DNA of 64,000 nucleotides from Pleurotus ostreatus/Saccharomyces cerevisiae fusant (GCA_024196135.1 JAMQCK010000073.1:1-64000); one strand, 5' to 3'. Counted from the stretch's first letter, positions 37,030-50,319 are shown. The notes: generated from the sequence alone by a model not told the origin. Numbers and translations: made by a program.

Positions 37030-38267
37030 TCTAGGTAGTGACATCTGTATTTCGAAGCGTTCGACTGTGGGGTCAATATAGCTAGGAACCAGATACCTTC
37101 GATTCTTGCTTTGTTGGTGCGACCGCCATGCCTCATGCTGCTTTCGAATGAGCTTACCATGCAGATCGAGATTCGTGCTAGACCTGATGAATTCTGCCCT
37201 TTGCATATACACATAGCTTTCCGAGCCGATAAAGCATACTGATTTCTGAGAGAGAGAGGGCTGTTAGTCGATTAACATGGCCCGAGGAACTCTGCTCACT
37301 GGCACCGGCGCAGGACCCCCCCCCCGTGGCGTGGACAGAAGTGTTCCCCGAGGCTGAGAGCTCATAGAGACAGAGATAGCGTAAGGCTTGAGAACAATTT
37401 CTAAGCTTAGAATGCCCTTCAATTTTTCTTTGCAGTACACCACGCACGACGCAGGTTGGCCATAAAAGCGGTCGTCACCGTCACAATTTCAGTCACGCTG
37501 GGCTTCATGACCTGGGCTATCTGGCGACCGTGGCCCATCCAGCGTGGGCTTCGTCGCCGGTAATCTTCCTTGCATGCTCTATATGTCTAACCCTTTCCTT
37601 GAACATGATTGTGTAAGACCTGTTCATTGATTCACATGGTCCTGCGCGACAAATTGTGCTGCAAAGCCGGGTGCCAATGGGCGACCGACATTCTGCAACG
37701 AGAGATTCCTCACAGAGCTATCTTCCATACTGCAAAGCCAAGTTTCCGCACAATGGCCACGTAGAGTTCTCAGAGGACTCCATAATTGTCCGTAAATGAA
37801 TTCATGAAAGTATAATGAAGGTGCGAGTTTGTTGAACCCAATTAGGTGCCGGTTCACGTGTCTTCGCTTCACTTGTCCTCACCATCTTACACGACGCCGA
37901 CGCGCGTCGCAAGTCGTCCCCCGAACGTCACGAATAACATCTTGTCTCTGACTTCCATTACGAGGGATTGCTCTTCTTTCTGCTGGGCTGCGCCGAGGCA
38001 GTAGGTTTGGGACAGCGCGCAAGTTGCTTCCTCACGCGGCGAGCATCGCGACTCTGGGCATCCATCGCTCAGCGGGCTGTTGCAGTGCGTGTCTGCTGCA
38101 GTGCGGTCGACATATGACTAAGGGTTTTGCGGTTGCAGGAGCCTGCACACGTGTCGTCAGACTAACCCGCCCGCGACCCGCGTACTGCCAGGCGCAGCCA
38201 TCGACGCATTGAAGAGATCGACAACCAGACCTCAACTTTCCTTTCCCTAGAGCACTCAAGCAAAGAG
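37030..38267. other. Intergenic region
   Basis: No gene recognised. A 13-base C run lies near 37317-37329. The final part is the promoter of the F-box/WD40 gene. Confidence 0.4.
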
Positions 38268-41200
38268 ATGGCGGCTGGAGACAGAAGGTCGCTCGCGCTT
38301 CCCCCGACATCCTTCAGAGGGACGCCGTCGACCCCCTCCGAGACCTCCACACGCTTCTCACAGTCCTCCACTCGCGTCTCCTCGACCAATTCGCTGAGAG
38401 GACTGAGCACCAAGTCAACGAGCGCGTCTCCGTCCGTGTCCTCCATTCGCAAGCCCCGTGGCCACTCGCTGTCCAGCACTGCGAGCGGCGGTACGACTGT
38501 GCGCAACAATGGCTCGCTTTCCACCGCGTCAAGCGCACGGGATCCCAACGCAACACCCATCCCATCGCCCTCACGCTCCCACCGCCCATCCTCCTCCATT
38601 CCCGCGCCTAATCGCCGCCTCTCAGTGCCAATCAAGCCCTCGAGCGCGACCAATTCATTCAATCCGAACAAGTCCACCTCATCTGCTTCCGCGATGTCCA
38701 AGTCGCGCACAGCACCCTCCATCGCGTCCTCACGCCGTGTATCAGCGGTGAAGGAGCAGCCGCGGCCCGTCTCCATGTTCGAGGCGCCGCCGCCTGCGCC
38801 GAAGTCAGACACGGACGAGTCGGACATCACTAAGTCGCCGCCGCGCCAGCGCACGACGTCGCTGCTCTCGTCCGCGTCGTCGGTCATGACATCGGCGTCG
38901 CGCAAGCCCGTTCTCAAGGAAGCCTTCACGCCGAGCCCGAAGCAGACAGTCCGCTCGCCCCCCGCGAAGACGCCTCCGCACCGTGGCACAGCGCAGGCGA
39001 AGGGCACGCCAGGATCCCCGCAGACTAATGGCGGTCCGCGCACGCCGCAGCGGACGCCGAACAAGTCACCCCTGCTGCCGAAGCTGAGCCTGCCGGGCGG
39101 TACGCCGGGGAGCAAGCACTCGACGCCGCGCTCGAGCAGGGAGCAGAAGCCGCGAGGGGGCTCGGGAATGTCACAGCTGACGCTCTCGGCGGCACAGCGA
39201 GCGGGCAATGCGCTGTCGCCGCCTAGCGTGCGGCACGACTCGCTGGGATCGTCGCCGTTCGATGCGAGCACAGATATGATGACGGCGAGCGAGCTTGGGT
39301 TTGAGAGCTCGAACCCGGCGCTGTCGGTGTGGGATGGGGATGATATGACCCTCGACATGATCACTGATGTCAATGACGGGGATGTCGATGAGGACGTGCG
39401 TATCAATAGGCTTTTTGTGGCCGAACAGTCGCTGATGGTCCTGCTTGTAGATGGATTCCGCGCTGAGGTCCATTATGACCATGCACACGCGCAAGATCCT
39501 GCACTACAAGCGTTTGCTCGAGCGTGCGCAGGCGGCCACGGCGGCCCAACTGCATGCGCTACAGGCTGAGGTACGCCAGCTTCGAAACAATCCACAAGGA
39601 GGCGGTGCAGCACAGATAGCTTGGGACGAGGACAAGTACTGTGTGTGCGGAGGTAAGAAACGGCGCGGGTATTGGGCTGGGTATCGGGAAGACGATGAGG
39701 ATGAGGAAGAGGACGTCGATCTGGTCGCGGCACTGAAGGGCGACGGTGCGGGTGGGTTTAACGAGAGGGCGGTCAGGAAGGCTCTACGGAAGCTGTCGAG
39801 GGACGATAGGATGCGGTTGTATGTCTTCATATCTCCTAGTCCGAAGGGTACGTCGTACTGACCGCATCTCCAGGATCGCAATCATCCTAGAGTGTGAGTT
39901 GTTGCGTCGACGCCCACACTTCATCGCACTAACAATGTCATAGCCTGCATGCCCGGTGACATCCGCCTACAAATTCTGCTACTCGAGAAGTACATGAAGT
40001 CCACTTTCGACATCCTTGGCAGTCTTTCGCCAGACCTGTCGTTCCGCGTCCTCAAGTGGCTTAGTGTGAAGGAGTTGCTTGCTGTAGAGTCGGTCAGTGC
40101 TGATCCTACGCTCCGTCATTCCCTCGTTACTGATGCATCTTTATGCAGGTCTCGAAGAAATGGCAGGCCATGGTGCACCACCCTGCTATTTGGCGACACC
40201 ACACCCTGCGTATCACCGCGGCGGATCCGGTACCAGTCAAGCCGCCTGCGCAGCCCGAAGGATGGTGTGTGCTCCAATCGGCATCAGACTTGCGAAGTCC
40301 AGAGTTACTGACTTATTACCCAGGGAACCGTTGTACAAGTCGCTTCATCACCGCGAGTCGAACTTCTACAATGCATTGCCGCAGACTCTCCGCTTCCTGA
40401 ACGTGCGTGCCCTTGGTTCTGCATTTGACATACTTTGCTGACCTGTACTAGGGTCACACCACCTTCTGCACGACCTTGCTATTGCGTGGCAAGCGCCTGA
40501 TCAGTGGCTCGTACGACGAGACCATCCGCTTCTGGGATATCGAGACCGGCGAGATGAAGAAGTGCCTCCCGGTCAAGAAGCCCGTCAGCTGCGTGGACTT
40601 CCTCGCAGAGGAAGAGGTCTTCGTAGTTGGCTTCCACGACGTTGGGTACGTTCCCGGTCAGCTTCTCCTATCGATAGAAGGCTAATATCCACTATCAGTC
40701 GCGTGCACCTCTTCTCTTCCATCACCTTCTCTCCCTTGCAACAGCTCGCTGGACACCTGAACGGTATCCGTGCGGTCGCACTGTCGTCCAAGAACCTTGT
40801 CTCGGCCGGTGCGGATAAGGCACTGGTGTGCTGGGACTGGCGCGCAGGGACGAAGATCGTGCGCTTTGGGCAACAGACGACGGTGAACATTGGTGTGCAG
40901 CTTGTCGCTGGAACACCCGAGGAGGGCGAGCGGGTTGTCAGCGTGACCATCGATGGCATTGTGCGCGTCTTCAGTATCAGTGCGTCTATGTTCATCAGTG
41001 GCTATGAGGGCACGCTAACGAGAATTGCAGAGCGACGTGAGATGATTTCTCAGTTCAAGCTGTCTGAGCTTGCTGCTGGTGATCCGTTCTTGCAGCCCAA
41101 GCTGTTCAATGTGGGCTCGGCGCCGAACAACATGCTCCAGTGGTTCGCTGCGAAGGGCAACCAGATGACCGTATGTACTCTCTCTATACTTGCACAGCAA

Positions 41201-42291
41201 CAAATTAGCTTACGCCTCGACAGTGTGCTACCAAGTCGATTATCATGCACTTGCAGTGGCAGGAGGGTGACGAGAAGCAGGCTGCGGAACACAAGGCACC
41301 TGGTACATCGACCTCCCCCGCATCTCTGTCGCCTCCGCCGAGCGCAGACCGCCCACGCACGGTCTCGACCCTCAACCGTTCGACGTCGTCTGCGCTCGGC
41401 CGCTCTACCTCCTCGGCAGTGTCCAGTGCTCGCCGCCAGTCCATCCTCAATAGTTCCAGCAACTCGCCGACCAGTCCTTTGGCGACGAGTCAGGGACCGA
41501 TGTCGAAGGCGCGCCTGAGCGTCAGCGGGATCAATCCCTTCAACCCGCGCGCTAGCACGCCTGGGATGCCGGCGTCTCCTCGTGGCTCCACGCCGGTGTC
41601 ATTCCCGGTTCGCTTTGGGCGTGCGACGATCTTGACGGCGCCGCCGAAGCTCGTGAGCATCGTCGTGACGCCGGATGTGGCCGTGGGTGCGGTGGACCCG
41701 CTCAAGCGGCGCGTCGTAACCGCTACGCGGTTCAGCTCGCGCGCGGGTGCGGATAGGCGGGTGAGAGGCATTGCTTCCCTCATCGCACCATTTCCTTTCT
41801 AACATGGTTGTTTGTCTAGATCTTCGTCTCGACGCACGTCGACAAGGACCACGAGCAAGGAAACGAAAGCCGGGAGGAGGAAGCGGACGGCGAGGAGCCC
41901 AACCCGCTGCGAGACCACCTGCCGCCCATGCCTACGGTCGACATCGACACGGAGATCTCGCCGCTCACGGGCGTCTGGGGCGATCTCGCTCAGGGCGGCT
42001 CCGCGCGGGGCCTGCTCGGTAATCTCCCGCCCAAGTTTGCCGGCCTAGCGACACCGGAGAAGAATCCCATGTCAATGCAGCTGAGCCACGAGGAGGTCGT
42101 CGTCGGTTGCGCGGATGGGACGATCTAGTGCGCTTCTACTGTTCGTCGAGCAACCGTGCACCGTGCTGACAAACCTTTGCAGCGTCATGAATTTCGTTGG
42201 GTACCAGTATCAGAAGGAACGCACGACGCCGCTGGTGTCGATGCAGTTCTCGCCGCCCGTGCAGGAGGAGGACGAGGATTCGAGTGATTAG
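38268..42291 (+). CDS. F-box/WD40-repeat protein (SCF substrate receptor type)
   Basis: CDS: join(38268..39395,39451..39818,39874..39893,39944..40092,40149..40264,40324..40402,40452..40645,40699..40979,41031..41170,41224..41760,41820..42127,42183..42291), 1142 residues. About 375 residues of Ser/Pro/Thr-rich disordered sequence come first, then a basic/coiled segment ([19 protein letters not shown]). The F-box lies at about 534-575 ([28 protein letters not shown] split by an intron). WD40 blades follow from about 620 ([51 protein letters not shown]), interrupted by a long Ser-rich insert, and a last blade reads [14 protein letters not shown]. Such proteins recruit phosphorylated substrates to SCF ligases. 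Exon 3 is 20 nt. The substrate is unknown. Confidence 0.88.
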
Positions 42292-43219
42292 ACGCATTGC
42301 CTCTCGAGCCACCGAAGTCATTGCTTCACACTTCGACCGCGACGCGCTCCTTTCGCGCGCGCGATCACTCTCGTTCACATTGTTCGTTCGTGTTCATGTT
42401 TGGAAATCATGTCCATAGTCTTCGCAGCCTTGTTTATGCCCGCTGACTCAGGTAGACACTTTTTCGAGGTGCAATCCCGTTACTTAGGTGCAGTCCTGCT
42501 ACTCAACATACGTATGCCGCTCAGGTATAGGTCTGCTACTCAGGCGCACGTCTGCTACCTCGGGGCGCACGCCTTTTCCCTTGTTCCCTGTACAGACGCG
42601 GAAGGCTATTTATGCTCATACGGACACGCAGGTATTGCAGTATCTCCCCTAATGACCGCTGTGGATATGTCGCGCTCTTCGATACGTTTGCTGTCTATAA
42701 AATCGAAACTTTTTGCTGTCTATAAAGTTGAAAGTACATGTACATACATATGGCTGCTGTTTCATTGTCGTTGGATCGTTTACCTGACTGCGTGTGCATT
42801 GTTTTGCGACCCCAGCTTGGAATTTTACGCCGTTTGATGAAGGACTCTGGGCTTTGACAGTCAGAAAAGTCATCCCTTGATCCTAGTACGGGTACGCACA
42901 CGAGCGTATCAACTCACTTGGGCTTGTCATGACGTTTCTTCTTGAGTAGATAGCGGGCTGGGATTCATGAACAATGAACATGAACTTTGGCCGTGCTTTG
43001 CTGGTCAGGTGAATGTCACGTGTCATGGTTCAACTTCCGGGTCATGACGTCAGCACTTCCTCCTGATTAGCCACCACTATCACCACCACCGAGCTGTTTC
43101 CTGTGTCTTCTGCTCTGTACTTGATTGCCATCCTGAGCATCCATCCATTCAATTGCTCTGTCAATCCCTCACGACTCTCCGGATTCCTCGATTCGTCACC
43201 GTATTCCCCCACTTCTACC
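42292..43219. other. Intergenic region with short direct repeats
   Basis: No gene seen. TTTGCTGTCTATAAA occurs twice in tandem (42687 and 42712), each followed by a similar seven bases, and short copies of GTCTGCTACTCAGG-like sequence lie near 42490-42560. Confidence 0.5.
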
Positions 43220-43762
43220 ATGTCCGCCCAAGCCCGCGAAATCGCCAACACCCTCCTCGCTCGTCCATTACCTTCACTGTCACCCAAAGCGCCATGGGAT
43301 CCGTCCTTGACACCCGTAATAAACGCGCTACCAGACCCCGTCCCTGTTAGGGCGATCTTGCACTTGCTCAACGACGACACGCACAACGCGCACGAGCTGG
43401 CGCAGGGGGACGAGGGGAATGCGACGAGCGACTATGTGCATCAGCAGTTGCATAGGAGGGAGGGGGATTATTGGAATTCGAAGGTGAGTGAAGGGGAGGT
43501 TGGGTGAAAGGAGACAGACAACCGCGTTGTATCACTTATATAGATGTCCGGCTCACTTTACTTGCAGTGGTGGGCCAGCACGGGCATGCGGCGCCCGCAT
43601 AAGGTCCTCAACCAGGTGCACGGAAGTGTATCCGGGGCGAAGAAGTTTGTGGATGATTGTGAGAGGGTAGGCAAGGGCCGGTCGAAGGACGATGCGCTCG
43701 AGCGGAAGCAGTGGGAGGAGCTGGTGGCGACGCTGGAGTATGCGTTGGAGAATGAGGTGTAG
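43220..43762 (+). CDS. Small hypothetical protein
   Basis: CDS: join(43220..43483,43568..43762), 152 residues; intron 84 nt with GTGAGT donor and TTGCAG acceptor. It opens MSAQAREIANTLLARPLPS and contains an acidic DDTHNAHELAQGDEG stretch, then DYWNSKWWAST, RRPHKVLNQVHG and GAKKFVDDCERV. No signal peptide or membrane span. The aromatic YWNSK-WW core and the clean splice suggest a conserved cytosolic protein. I do not recognise a named family and infer no function. Confidence 0.7.
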
Positions 43763-44913
43763 ATTAGGGGTGGCAGGGTGTTAGCGAGAGGTACTTGAAT
43801 CAACACGAAGAATTAGAAAGGAAAAACCGGCGAGAGCGTGCGATGGATAGGCACGTATCTGGGGTTGGTCCCTATTGTTTACGAGTTCAGGGCAGGATAA
43901 TAGCCGACCGTATTCGAGCATGTTCGTGCCCTCCTCTGTCTCCAGGGGATCTGTGGCAAGAAAATATCAGCTCTGGATGAATGTCGTTGAGTCGACAAGG
44001 CGGGAAAGCCGTTGCTTTTTACGAAGAAAATATCACGCCCATTCCGAAGGTGCAAGGTGCATCAGTTACTCGTCAGCGTCAGCGGGCCGCGGTACAATAC
44101 CGTTGCGGACGTTCCCAGAGAAGAACTGCCGTGAAAGATTTCCTTGATGGTGTTGTACGTATAAGCAGGGTTGGCCATAAAGGGGCATGGAGTTATCAAC
44201 GTCGAGCGTAGAGAGTAGGGAATCTATTCCTCTGCCCACTGACTGGATAAAAAAGTAGATCAGCAGCGGGACGATTTATGCTACAAGCAGAAGACGATGG
44301 CGACCGCCGCCAAATTTGTTCCATCGCCAATCGGTGTCAGTGGCGAGCTTTAAGGCAAGTCTGAGGTACGAAAAGGCCGGATTTGGAGTAAAATGCCTCC
44401 GTCAGCGGAGAAGGGCATTGAGACGGGGGCTAATACAGGGAAGGTCTCAGGTATGGACCTGAGACGCGAGACGTGCGCGCAGCATTGTGTCGCCTATCTT
44501 TCGACGAAAGCAGGGTGAAAGGGAGTGAGCTTTCGGGGGAGGGCATGATATCATGTCAACCGTGACAGTGGGTGGAGCTAAGCGTGACGCCCGAGGCCAC
44601 CGCGCAGATATGCGATAGTGAGGGCTTGGCGGGTGCTGGAAGGACACAGAGGCCTGGATGTTAGTCTTCAGGTGGTCTTCTGAGCGTCGAGAAGAAGGAG
44701 GAGAAGGTCTTGTTTTACCCAATTTTTGATTGCGAAGTTCAACGATCAAATGAATTTGCGAGCGTGGGAAAGGAAGGGAGGGCGGGGACCATTTGGCGAC
44801 GCGGCGTTCGCTCTTGCCTTCATCTTTCGCCGTCGTTTCCGTCGCTCGACGACCAAGGGTCCCGGTAAAGGTGTCGCCATAGTCGAATCCCGGTCAGACC
44901 AGAGCTGCTCGCT
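43763..44913. other. Intergenic region
   Basis: No gene or repeat recognised in about 1.1 kb. Confidence 0.4.
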
Positions 44914-45785
44914 ATGAAGCTCGATATCCTCGACACCGACTATCTGTCGTCGGCAGACGCCCCCGCGGGAGGGCCGCTCAGGGCGGCGTACGACTCCGCC
45001 ATGTCCCTCGCCCCGCTCTCCCGCTGCGTCCTCGTCTCCTTTACGGCCGCCATCGTGCTCCTGCTCCTCGCGCGCGCGGCGATCTGGGCGCTCAGGACCC
45101 GCGGACGGACCCCCAGCGACAACGGCATGGAGAAGCGGCAGCAGGGACTCGAGCAGCCCCGCCGCTGGCCTCGTTACCCTGGCCTCAAATGGGATGCGCT
45201 CCCGCCGCTGAACCTCCCGGTGTCGCTCACCATGCCGCGGCGCCCAGCGCGCGGCGTGGGTATCGGTCTTGCAAGCACTACTCCCGCGCCCCAGATGGCT
45301 GAAGCGCCGCTACCTGCCCGTTCCGCGTCGGCCACGCAGCCGAAGCGCAAAGGCTCTCCCAATCCATCAGGTGCGTTCATCTCGCATCCTGAAGCCCATT
45401 ATAGACGCTGATGATACGCGCCACTCAAGGTCTACACGTATACCAGTCTGAAGTCCCGGTGTCGATGGCTAAGATCATCATGTCAAGACATGTACGTGAC
45501 TGCCTCCCTCGTTCCTTCCTGTCGCCTCCGCCACCATTCCTTGCGCCATTCCCTTCTCCTTCCCGACCAGCGTGTGATTTTTTGCTGACCTGCGCCTAGA
45601 CCTATCGGAGACCAGGCACCCCTCGGCCCACCAAGCGCCCCGTTGCGCCGGCGTCCGCTCCTTCATCCCAAGCGACACCTGCACCTGCACCCACAAATCC
45701 CCAACAAATATCATCTCAATCCCAGCCCTCCGCCGCGCCTCAGCAGGACTCTCCCGCGGATGGCCCGCAGGACTGCATGGTGTGA
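44914..45785 (+). CDS. Hypothetical single-pass membrane protein
   Basis: CDS: join(44914..45370,45430..45491,45600..45785), 234 residues. A hydrophobic segment at about 36-60 (CVLVSFTAAIVLLLLARAA) followed by positive charges (ALRTRGR) predicts one membrane helix with a cytosolic C-terminus. The rest is Pro/Ser/Gln-rich and disordered, with a short conserved-looking block YQSEVPVSMAKIIMSRH encoded by exon 2. No family recognised. Introns are 59 and 108 nt. ATG at 44914 is the first in frame. Confidence 0.65.
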
Positions 45786-47626
45786 GCCACGCACCAGCGA
45801 GGCTCGCAATTCATGGGTCCCCCGACGCGGGCCTTCCACGTATGCGCGCGTCATCTGCGGCGCAAGCGTGCGGCCTCCCTGATATCGCCCATGATATCAC
45901 CCCCCATGTCGCCCATCCGAGCCTCCATGATATCGCCGACGATGTATATATTCGCATGAAAGCCTATTTATGACCGCACGCGCCCCCACGTCTTCTCTTT
46001 CGCGCGGCCCGACGTCGTTCCCCATTCAACGCCCTAATGGCCGGGGTTCGCAGTCACCGTCCTCCTATTCGAAGTCCTTACCCTGTCCTCTCGAACCTTC
46101 GCGATGGCTTCCCACAAGTCATTGTCCTCACGTTCGAAGTCACCGTCCTCAGTTACCTCTTCTTCCTGCCCTACCGAATGTTCTCCGCTGGACTCGCCAA
46201 TTTGCCGCAGGATCCTCCGCGCGAATGCAGCCCGGCACCGACGCGGTGTACGCAATAGCAGTCGTGCCTGCCACGTACCCGCGTAGGTGTCGCCCGCCTT
46301 GTAGCCGCGCAAGGCCCGCCCATTGCGTGCTGCGAGCTGGACGCCACCCTACCGCCCGCGGCGCGCCCCGAGCCGGTCGCCACCTCACCGGGATGCTCTG
46401 CCGCCCCGCCCCGCAGATTGTGGCCCGCCTATCACCCTGGCGGCGTCGAGCGAAGCTCGGGCCTTCCGACCCTCGGGCGGCAGGACTGCCAGCACCGCGG
46501 GGTGTTAACCAAGGACTGCATGACACGCTGGAGGGTTGCAGACTCGACGGGCAGACGAACTCCGCTCGAGGAACGTCGGACCGTACCCATTCTCGAGGAC
46601 CGCACCCATGCTCGAGGACGACAGTACCCACTCGAGGACCACAGTACCCGACTCGCGGACCACAGGGCCCGACTCACGGACCTCAGGACCCGACTCACGG
46701 ACCGCACTGGAGACGGCGGTGGCGCGCGAGGTCCCCTAGACCCACGTCGCCAGGACGCGGGCCGCACAGACTTCCTTTCTTTTCCCCTTCGAACTGTAAG
46801 ATGTACGCGCTTCGCCTCATACGGGACTTTACCGATCTGCCTCATCGGGGCTTTACCGATCTGCCTCACATCGGGACTTTCTTCCTTACTCTCTGCTTCT
46901 CTCCCGTATGCTTCTTGCCTGGGGGCATATCTCTCTGGTTCCCGCTCGTATGCTCTCGGACTTTGTGCTTTGCTCGCGCCGCCGCGGAGGGGCGGCGCGG
47001 GATGATAGCGGGTGGTTGTCTCGTACGCAACGTGTCGCCGTACCCGTACGCTACGTGTCGTCGTGCCGGGGCTCCATAGAACTCCCTGCGCTATCTTTCG
47101 TCCTCTTTTGCTTTCGCTTGTACCCCCCACGACAGTCACCTGCTACGCTACGACGAACATCTATTGAACACCCTCTACCTACCACAACTATCTACCACCG
47201 GATAACGTACACTCGCATAAACTAGAATTTGCACGGCTAGAACGGGTGCGCGATCCCCTTTTCATCGTCTTTGTTGCTGGAGGAGCATGTCGACGACATC
47301 CAACTGGATGCATAATGCAAGTCCTGAAGAGAAAGGGGTGATACTGGCCGAATGGTGACTGCGCCATAGCATATTCATGTGGTTCTCGTTGCCCATTCTG
47401 GCTTGTCGCTATCGAAAGAGATACCGGTCTCCACACTCGTAGGCCTGTCCTTGAAGCGACGCCTTAGAGGAGAATGCCGAGGGGACACCTACTAAATTAG
47501 ATACTGCCGTAGTGCTGATGGTGGCCTCCAACACCAGCGAAGGACGACATTGTACAACAAGGAGTTGATATGCGGTACATACAGTACAGTATCCTAGCCT
47601 CCGAATACGTCTCACAGATTCTCAGC
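45786..47626. other. Intergenic region with minisatellite-like repeats
   Basis: No gene. A 20-21-bp degenerate tandem repeat runs 46582-46703, and near 46830-46870 GGGCTTTACCGATCTGCCTCA-like sequence occurs twice. Long open frames on both strands follow these repeats and are not coding. Confidence 0.5.
46582..46703 (+). repeat. 20-21-bp minisatellite
   Basis: About six degenerate units of the type CACAGTACCCGACTCGAGGAC, each ending in (CGAGGAC or CACGGAC). Unit length alternates between 20 and 21 bases. Confidence 0.65.
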
Positions 47627-49695
47627 TCAACCCCACAGAATATTGAGCTTATGCCACCCCTTCAACGGCTTCTCCGGCGGCTCCGGGTTCTCCTGCGCAA
47701 TGCGGATGAAGTGGCGGATGGGCATCTCCTCCAACGACACGATCCGCGTGCGCTTCACGATCTTGAAGCCGAAGTACAGCACCAAGATCAGCGGGATGTT
47801 AAAGTACGCGGAGAAGAACGTCTCGGTGTCCCAGAGGCCGTGGATGAAGACGGTGTAGCCTTGGGTGAGGAGGATGATGATGAAGGCGAAGAGGCCGGTC
47901 CAGGCGGCGTAGGGCTGGAAGGGGCCGCGCCAGGGAAGCTCGGAGCGAGAGATGCCCTGGCGCTTGCAACCGTAAAAGAAGCGGAGGTAAACGAGGCAGA
48001 TGACGATCCTGGGTGTTGTTAGTTGGGGGGGGGGAAGGTGGGGTAGGCGGCGTGCGTACCAGTAGACCAGGATTGAGCTGGCAATCAGATCTTGGAACCA
48101 TCCGAAAACGACAGAGGCAGACTTGTCCAACGTCATGTATCCGAGCGCCTGAGGCGTGTCAGTCGTCAGACAAAATGTGAAGGGTGGCCACAAACCATGA
48201 ACGCGCCGATGGAGCACACAGCGACATATGGGATGCCATAGCGATTACACCGTGTGAATATCTTGGGAGCGTGCCCTTCGCGCGCGATGCCATAAAGCGC
48301 GCGAGAGCCGTTCAGCATGCCGCTGTTCCCCGAAGACCAAGCAGAGGTCAACACGACCGCGTTGATGATGTGCGGGACGACCTTAATTCCAGCCAGATTC
48401 GCTGCAATGACTGTGCGCGTATCAGTTACCCTCCCTTCCGATCCATAAGAAGACAATAGTGCTCACCGAAAGGAGACTGAGTGGCCGTCCCTGTCGACGA
48501 GAGCAGATTCTCATTATTTGAGGGCACAATCATGGTCACGACCAAAATCGCGAGCACATAGAAGATGAGAATGCGCCAAAAGATACGCTTAGCGGCCTTG
48601 GGAATATTGCGGCGCGGATTCTTCGTCTCTGCGGCAGCGTTCGTGATGCTCTCGATGCCGGAGTAGGAGTATGCGGCGCTCGTGAGGGTCGCCCAGAAGC
48701 CGGCGAAGCGCCCGAGGGGGCCGGGGATGTCGAGGTATTGCACGAAGGGGCCCTGGGGAAGGTTGTGAGTTGACGAGCAGGTGTTGAGTGGCCAAATGGA
48801 AACGCACGGGATCTCTCCAGTAGCGGAACCCGATCCGCTCTTGTCCCTCGACACCGCCCAAGTCGATTACGAGGCCCATTATGATGACGCCGATGATCTG
48901 CTTCGAGATTTAGGTCAGTCATACCGAACATAGAAAGCGGGCACTCACGAGCATGATCTTCAGCATCGCAAGGGAGAACTCTATCTCGCCATAGATGCGG
49001 ACGAAGAACAGGTTCGATGCGAGTAGCAAGATGCCGAATACGGTGATCCAAACTGCATTGCTGACTGGCGTCCAGAATTGCATCAGGACCGCGACGGCAG
49101 ACATCTCTGCGGGGGTCCCGACGCAGCACGCGTAGACCGAGTTCCACCCTTCGGCGAAGGAAAGAGCGGGGTCGCTAGGTTTTTTGTTTTAGCACATGAA
49201 GGGAGCGGAGGTAGCGGAAGGTTGCAAAGCTCACAAGAAGTACTCTGCGTGGCGAATGGCTGCACCGCTCAAGGGCACTAATGCACTCATCTCGGCGACG
49301 GAGATGACGGCGCACGCTGCCAGGCAGCCAGTGATAAGATAGCCGAGAAAAGCACCGAGGGGGCCTCCCTGAACGATTGCCTGGCCAGAGCTGAGGAACA
49401 AGCCCTGAAGGTAATTCCTCAGCAAACAAAGTTAATAAGAGAAAATGGTATCTCGTATTTACCGTGCCTATTGTCCCTGCCAAAGCAATCATCTGAATAT
49501 GTCTCTGGTGTAAGCCCCGCCTATCCCGTAGTCAGAGCAATGCGGCCCATTGACATTCATAGAGACTCACTTGAGATCCTTTTTCTCATCAAACTCAACG
49601 ATGTCCTCCTCCGGGCCGTCCAAAGCCTCCGCCACCGCCTCGACATCCCCCGACCGCTTGTCATCGCCCAGCACAAACTTCTCGTCCGACGACAT
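47627..49695 (-). CDS. Amino-acid permease (APC superfamily), copy 1
   Basis: Plasma-membrane amino-acid/proton symporter. CDS: complement(join(47627..48008,48060..48148,48196..48410,48467..48752,48808..48897,48949..49174,49235..49404,49463..49520,49571..49695)), 546 residues. A cytosolic N-terminus (MSSDEKFVLGDDKRSGDVE) leads to the family signature RGLHQRHIQMIALAGTIGTG, then about twelve hydrophobic segments, including QGGPLGAFLGYLITG, MSALVPLSGAAIRHAEYF, SGIESITNAAAETKNPRRN and VVPHIINAVVLTSAWSSGNS. Substrate range is not predictable. All eight introns match those of the neighbouring copy at 50320-52390 in position and phase, and exons 2-9 have identical lengths, so the two arose by tandem duplication. 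Intron 8 has a 10-base homopolymer run (C10 on the coding strand). Confidence 0.94.
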
Positions 49696-50319
49696 CGCGA
49701 CGTTGAGGACAATGGAAGCAGCCGAAGCGGAACCGCGTCAAGCGCTAACCTCGCCCTTATAACCACCATTGCTACATCGCACGTGCCGCTCGCGCATTTC
49801 GTCGAGGCCCAATGCGCCGCAGGCGCAGAGGGCTACAGAGGCCTATCCATCAGCGGAAAGCTCCCACCACCGGGCTGCCGATGTGCTGATACAGTGGAGG
49901 AAGGCAATCCAGGGGAGTAGATCCGCGTGGACGTGATGGTGCGGGCGAAGCCGCGGATGGTGTGCTGCTCCTGCGCAGACCCAGGATGGGCCTTTCAGAA
50001 GGTGAAGGAGCATCGGAGAGCAAGGAATCAGGGGGTAGGAAGAGCGACGGCGCCTACGGCCAATGGCGCCATTCAGACATTGCGAGAGCAGCGCGCGAAC
50101 GGCTGTGAACGAGGGAGAGAAACCGTGGGACATCTCTTCGACATTTTATGGCCGGATGAGTCTAAGCGCCCAATCACCTGATTGGGAATGCTAAGGTTGA
50201 ACTTTGCTCAACAAGCCTTGAAGCTTGAAGAAGATAGGAAAGCCTAAAGTCAATCAATACAAGCCAGTTCGTGAAGGAGGTAAATCGTAATACAAGGTAG
50301 GTATAAGGTCGTGCGGTCA
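49696..50319. other. Spacer between tandem permeases
   Basis: Promoter of copy 1 and 3' flank of copy 2. No gene seen. Confidence 0.4.

Noticed and set aside
38162..39406. 414-codon minus ORF
   Set aside because: Complement of the Ser/Pro-rich disordered region of the F-box/WD40 gene; low complexity.
45970..47079. 369-codon + ORF
   Set aside because: Follows minisatellite and CG-rich repeats; composition is Arg/Pro/His-rich with no homology that I recognise.
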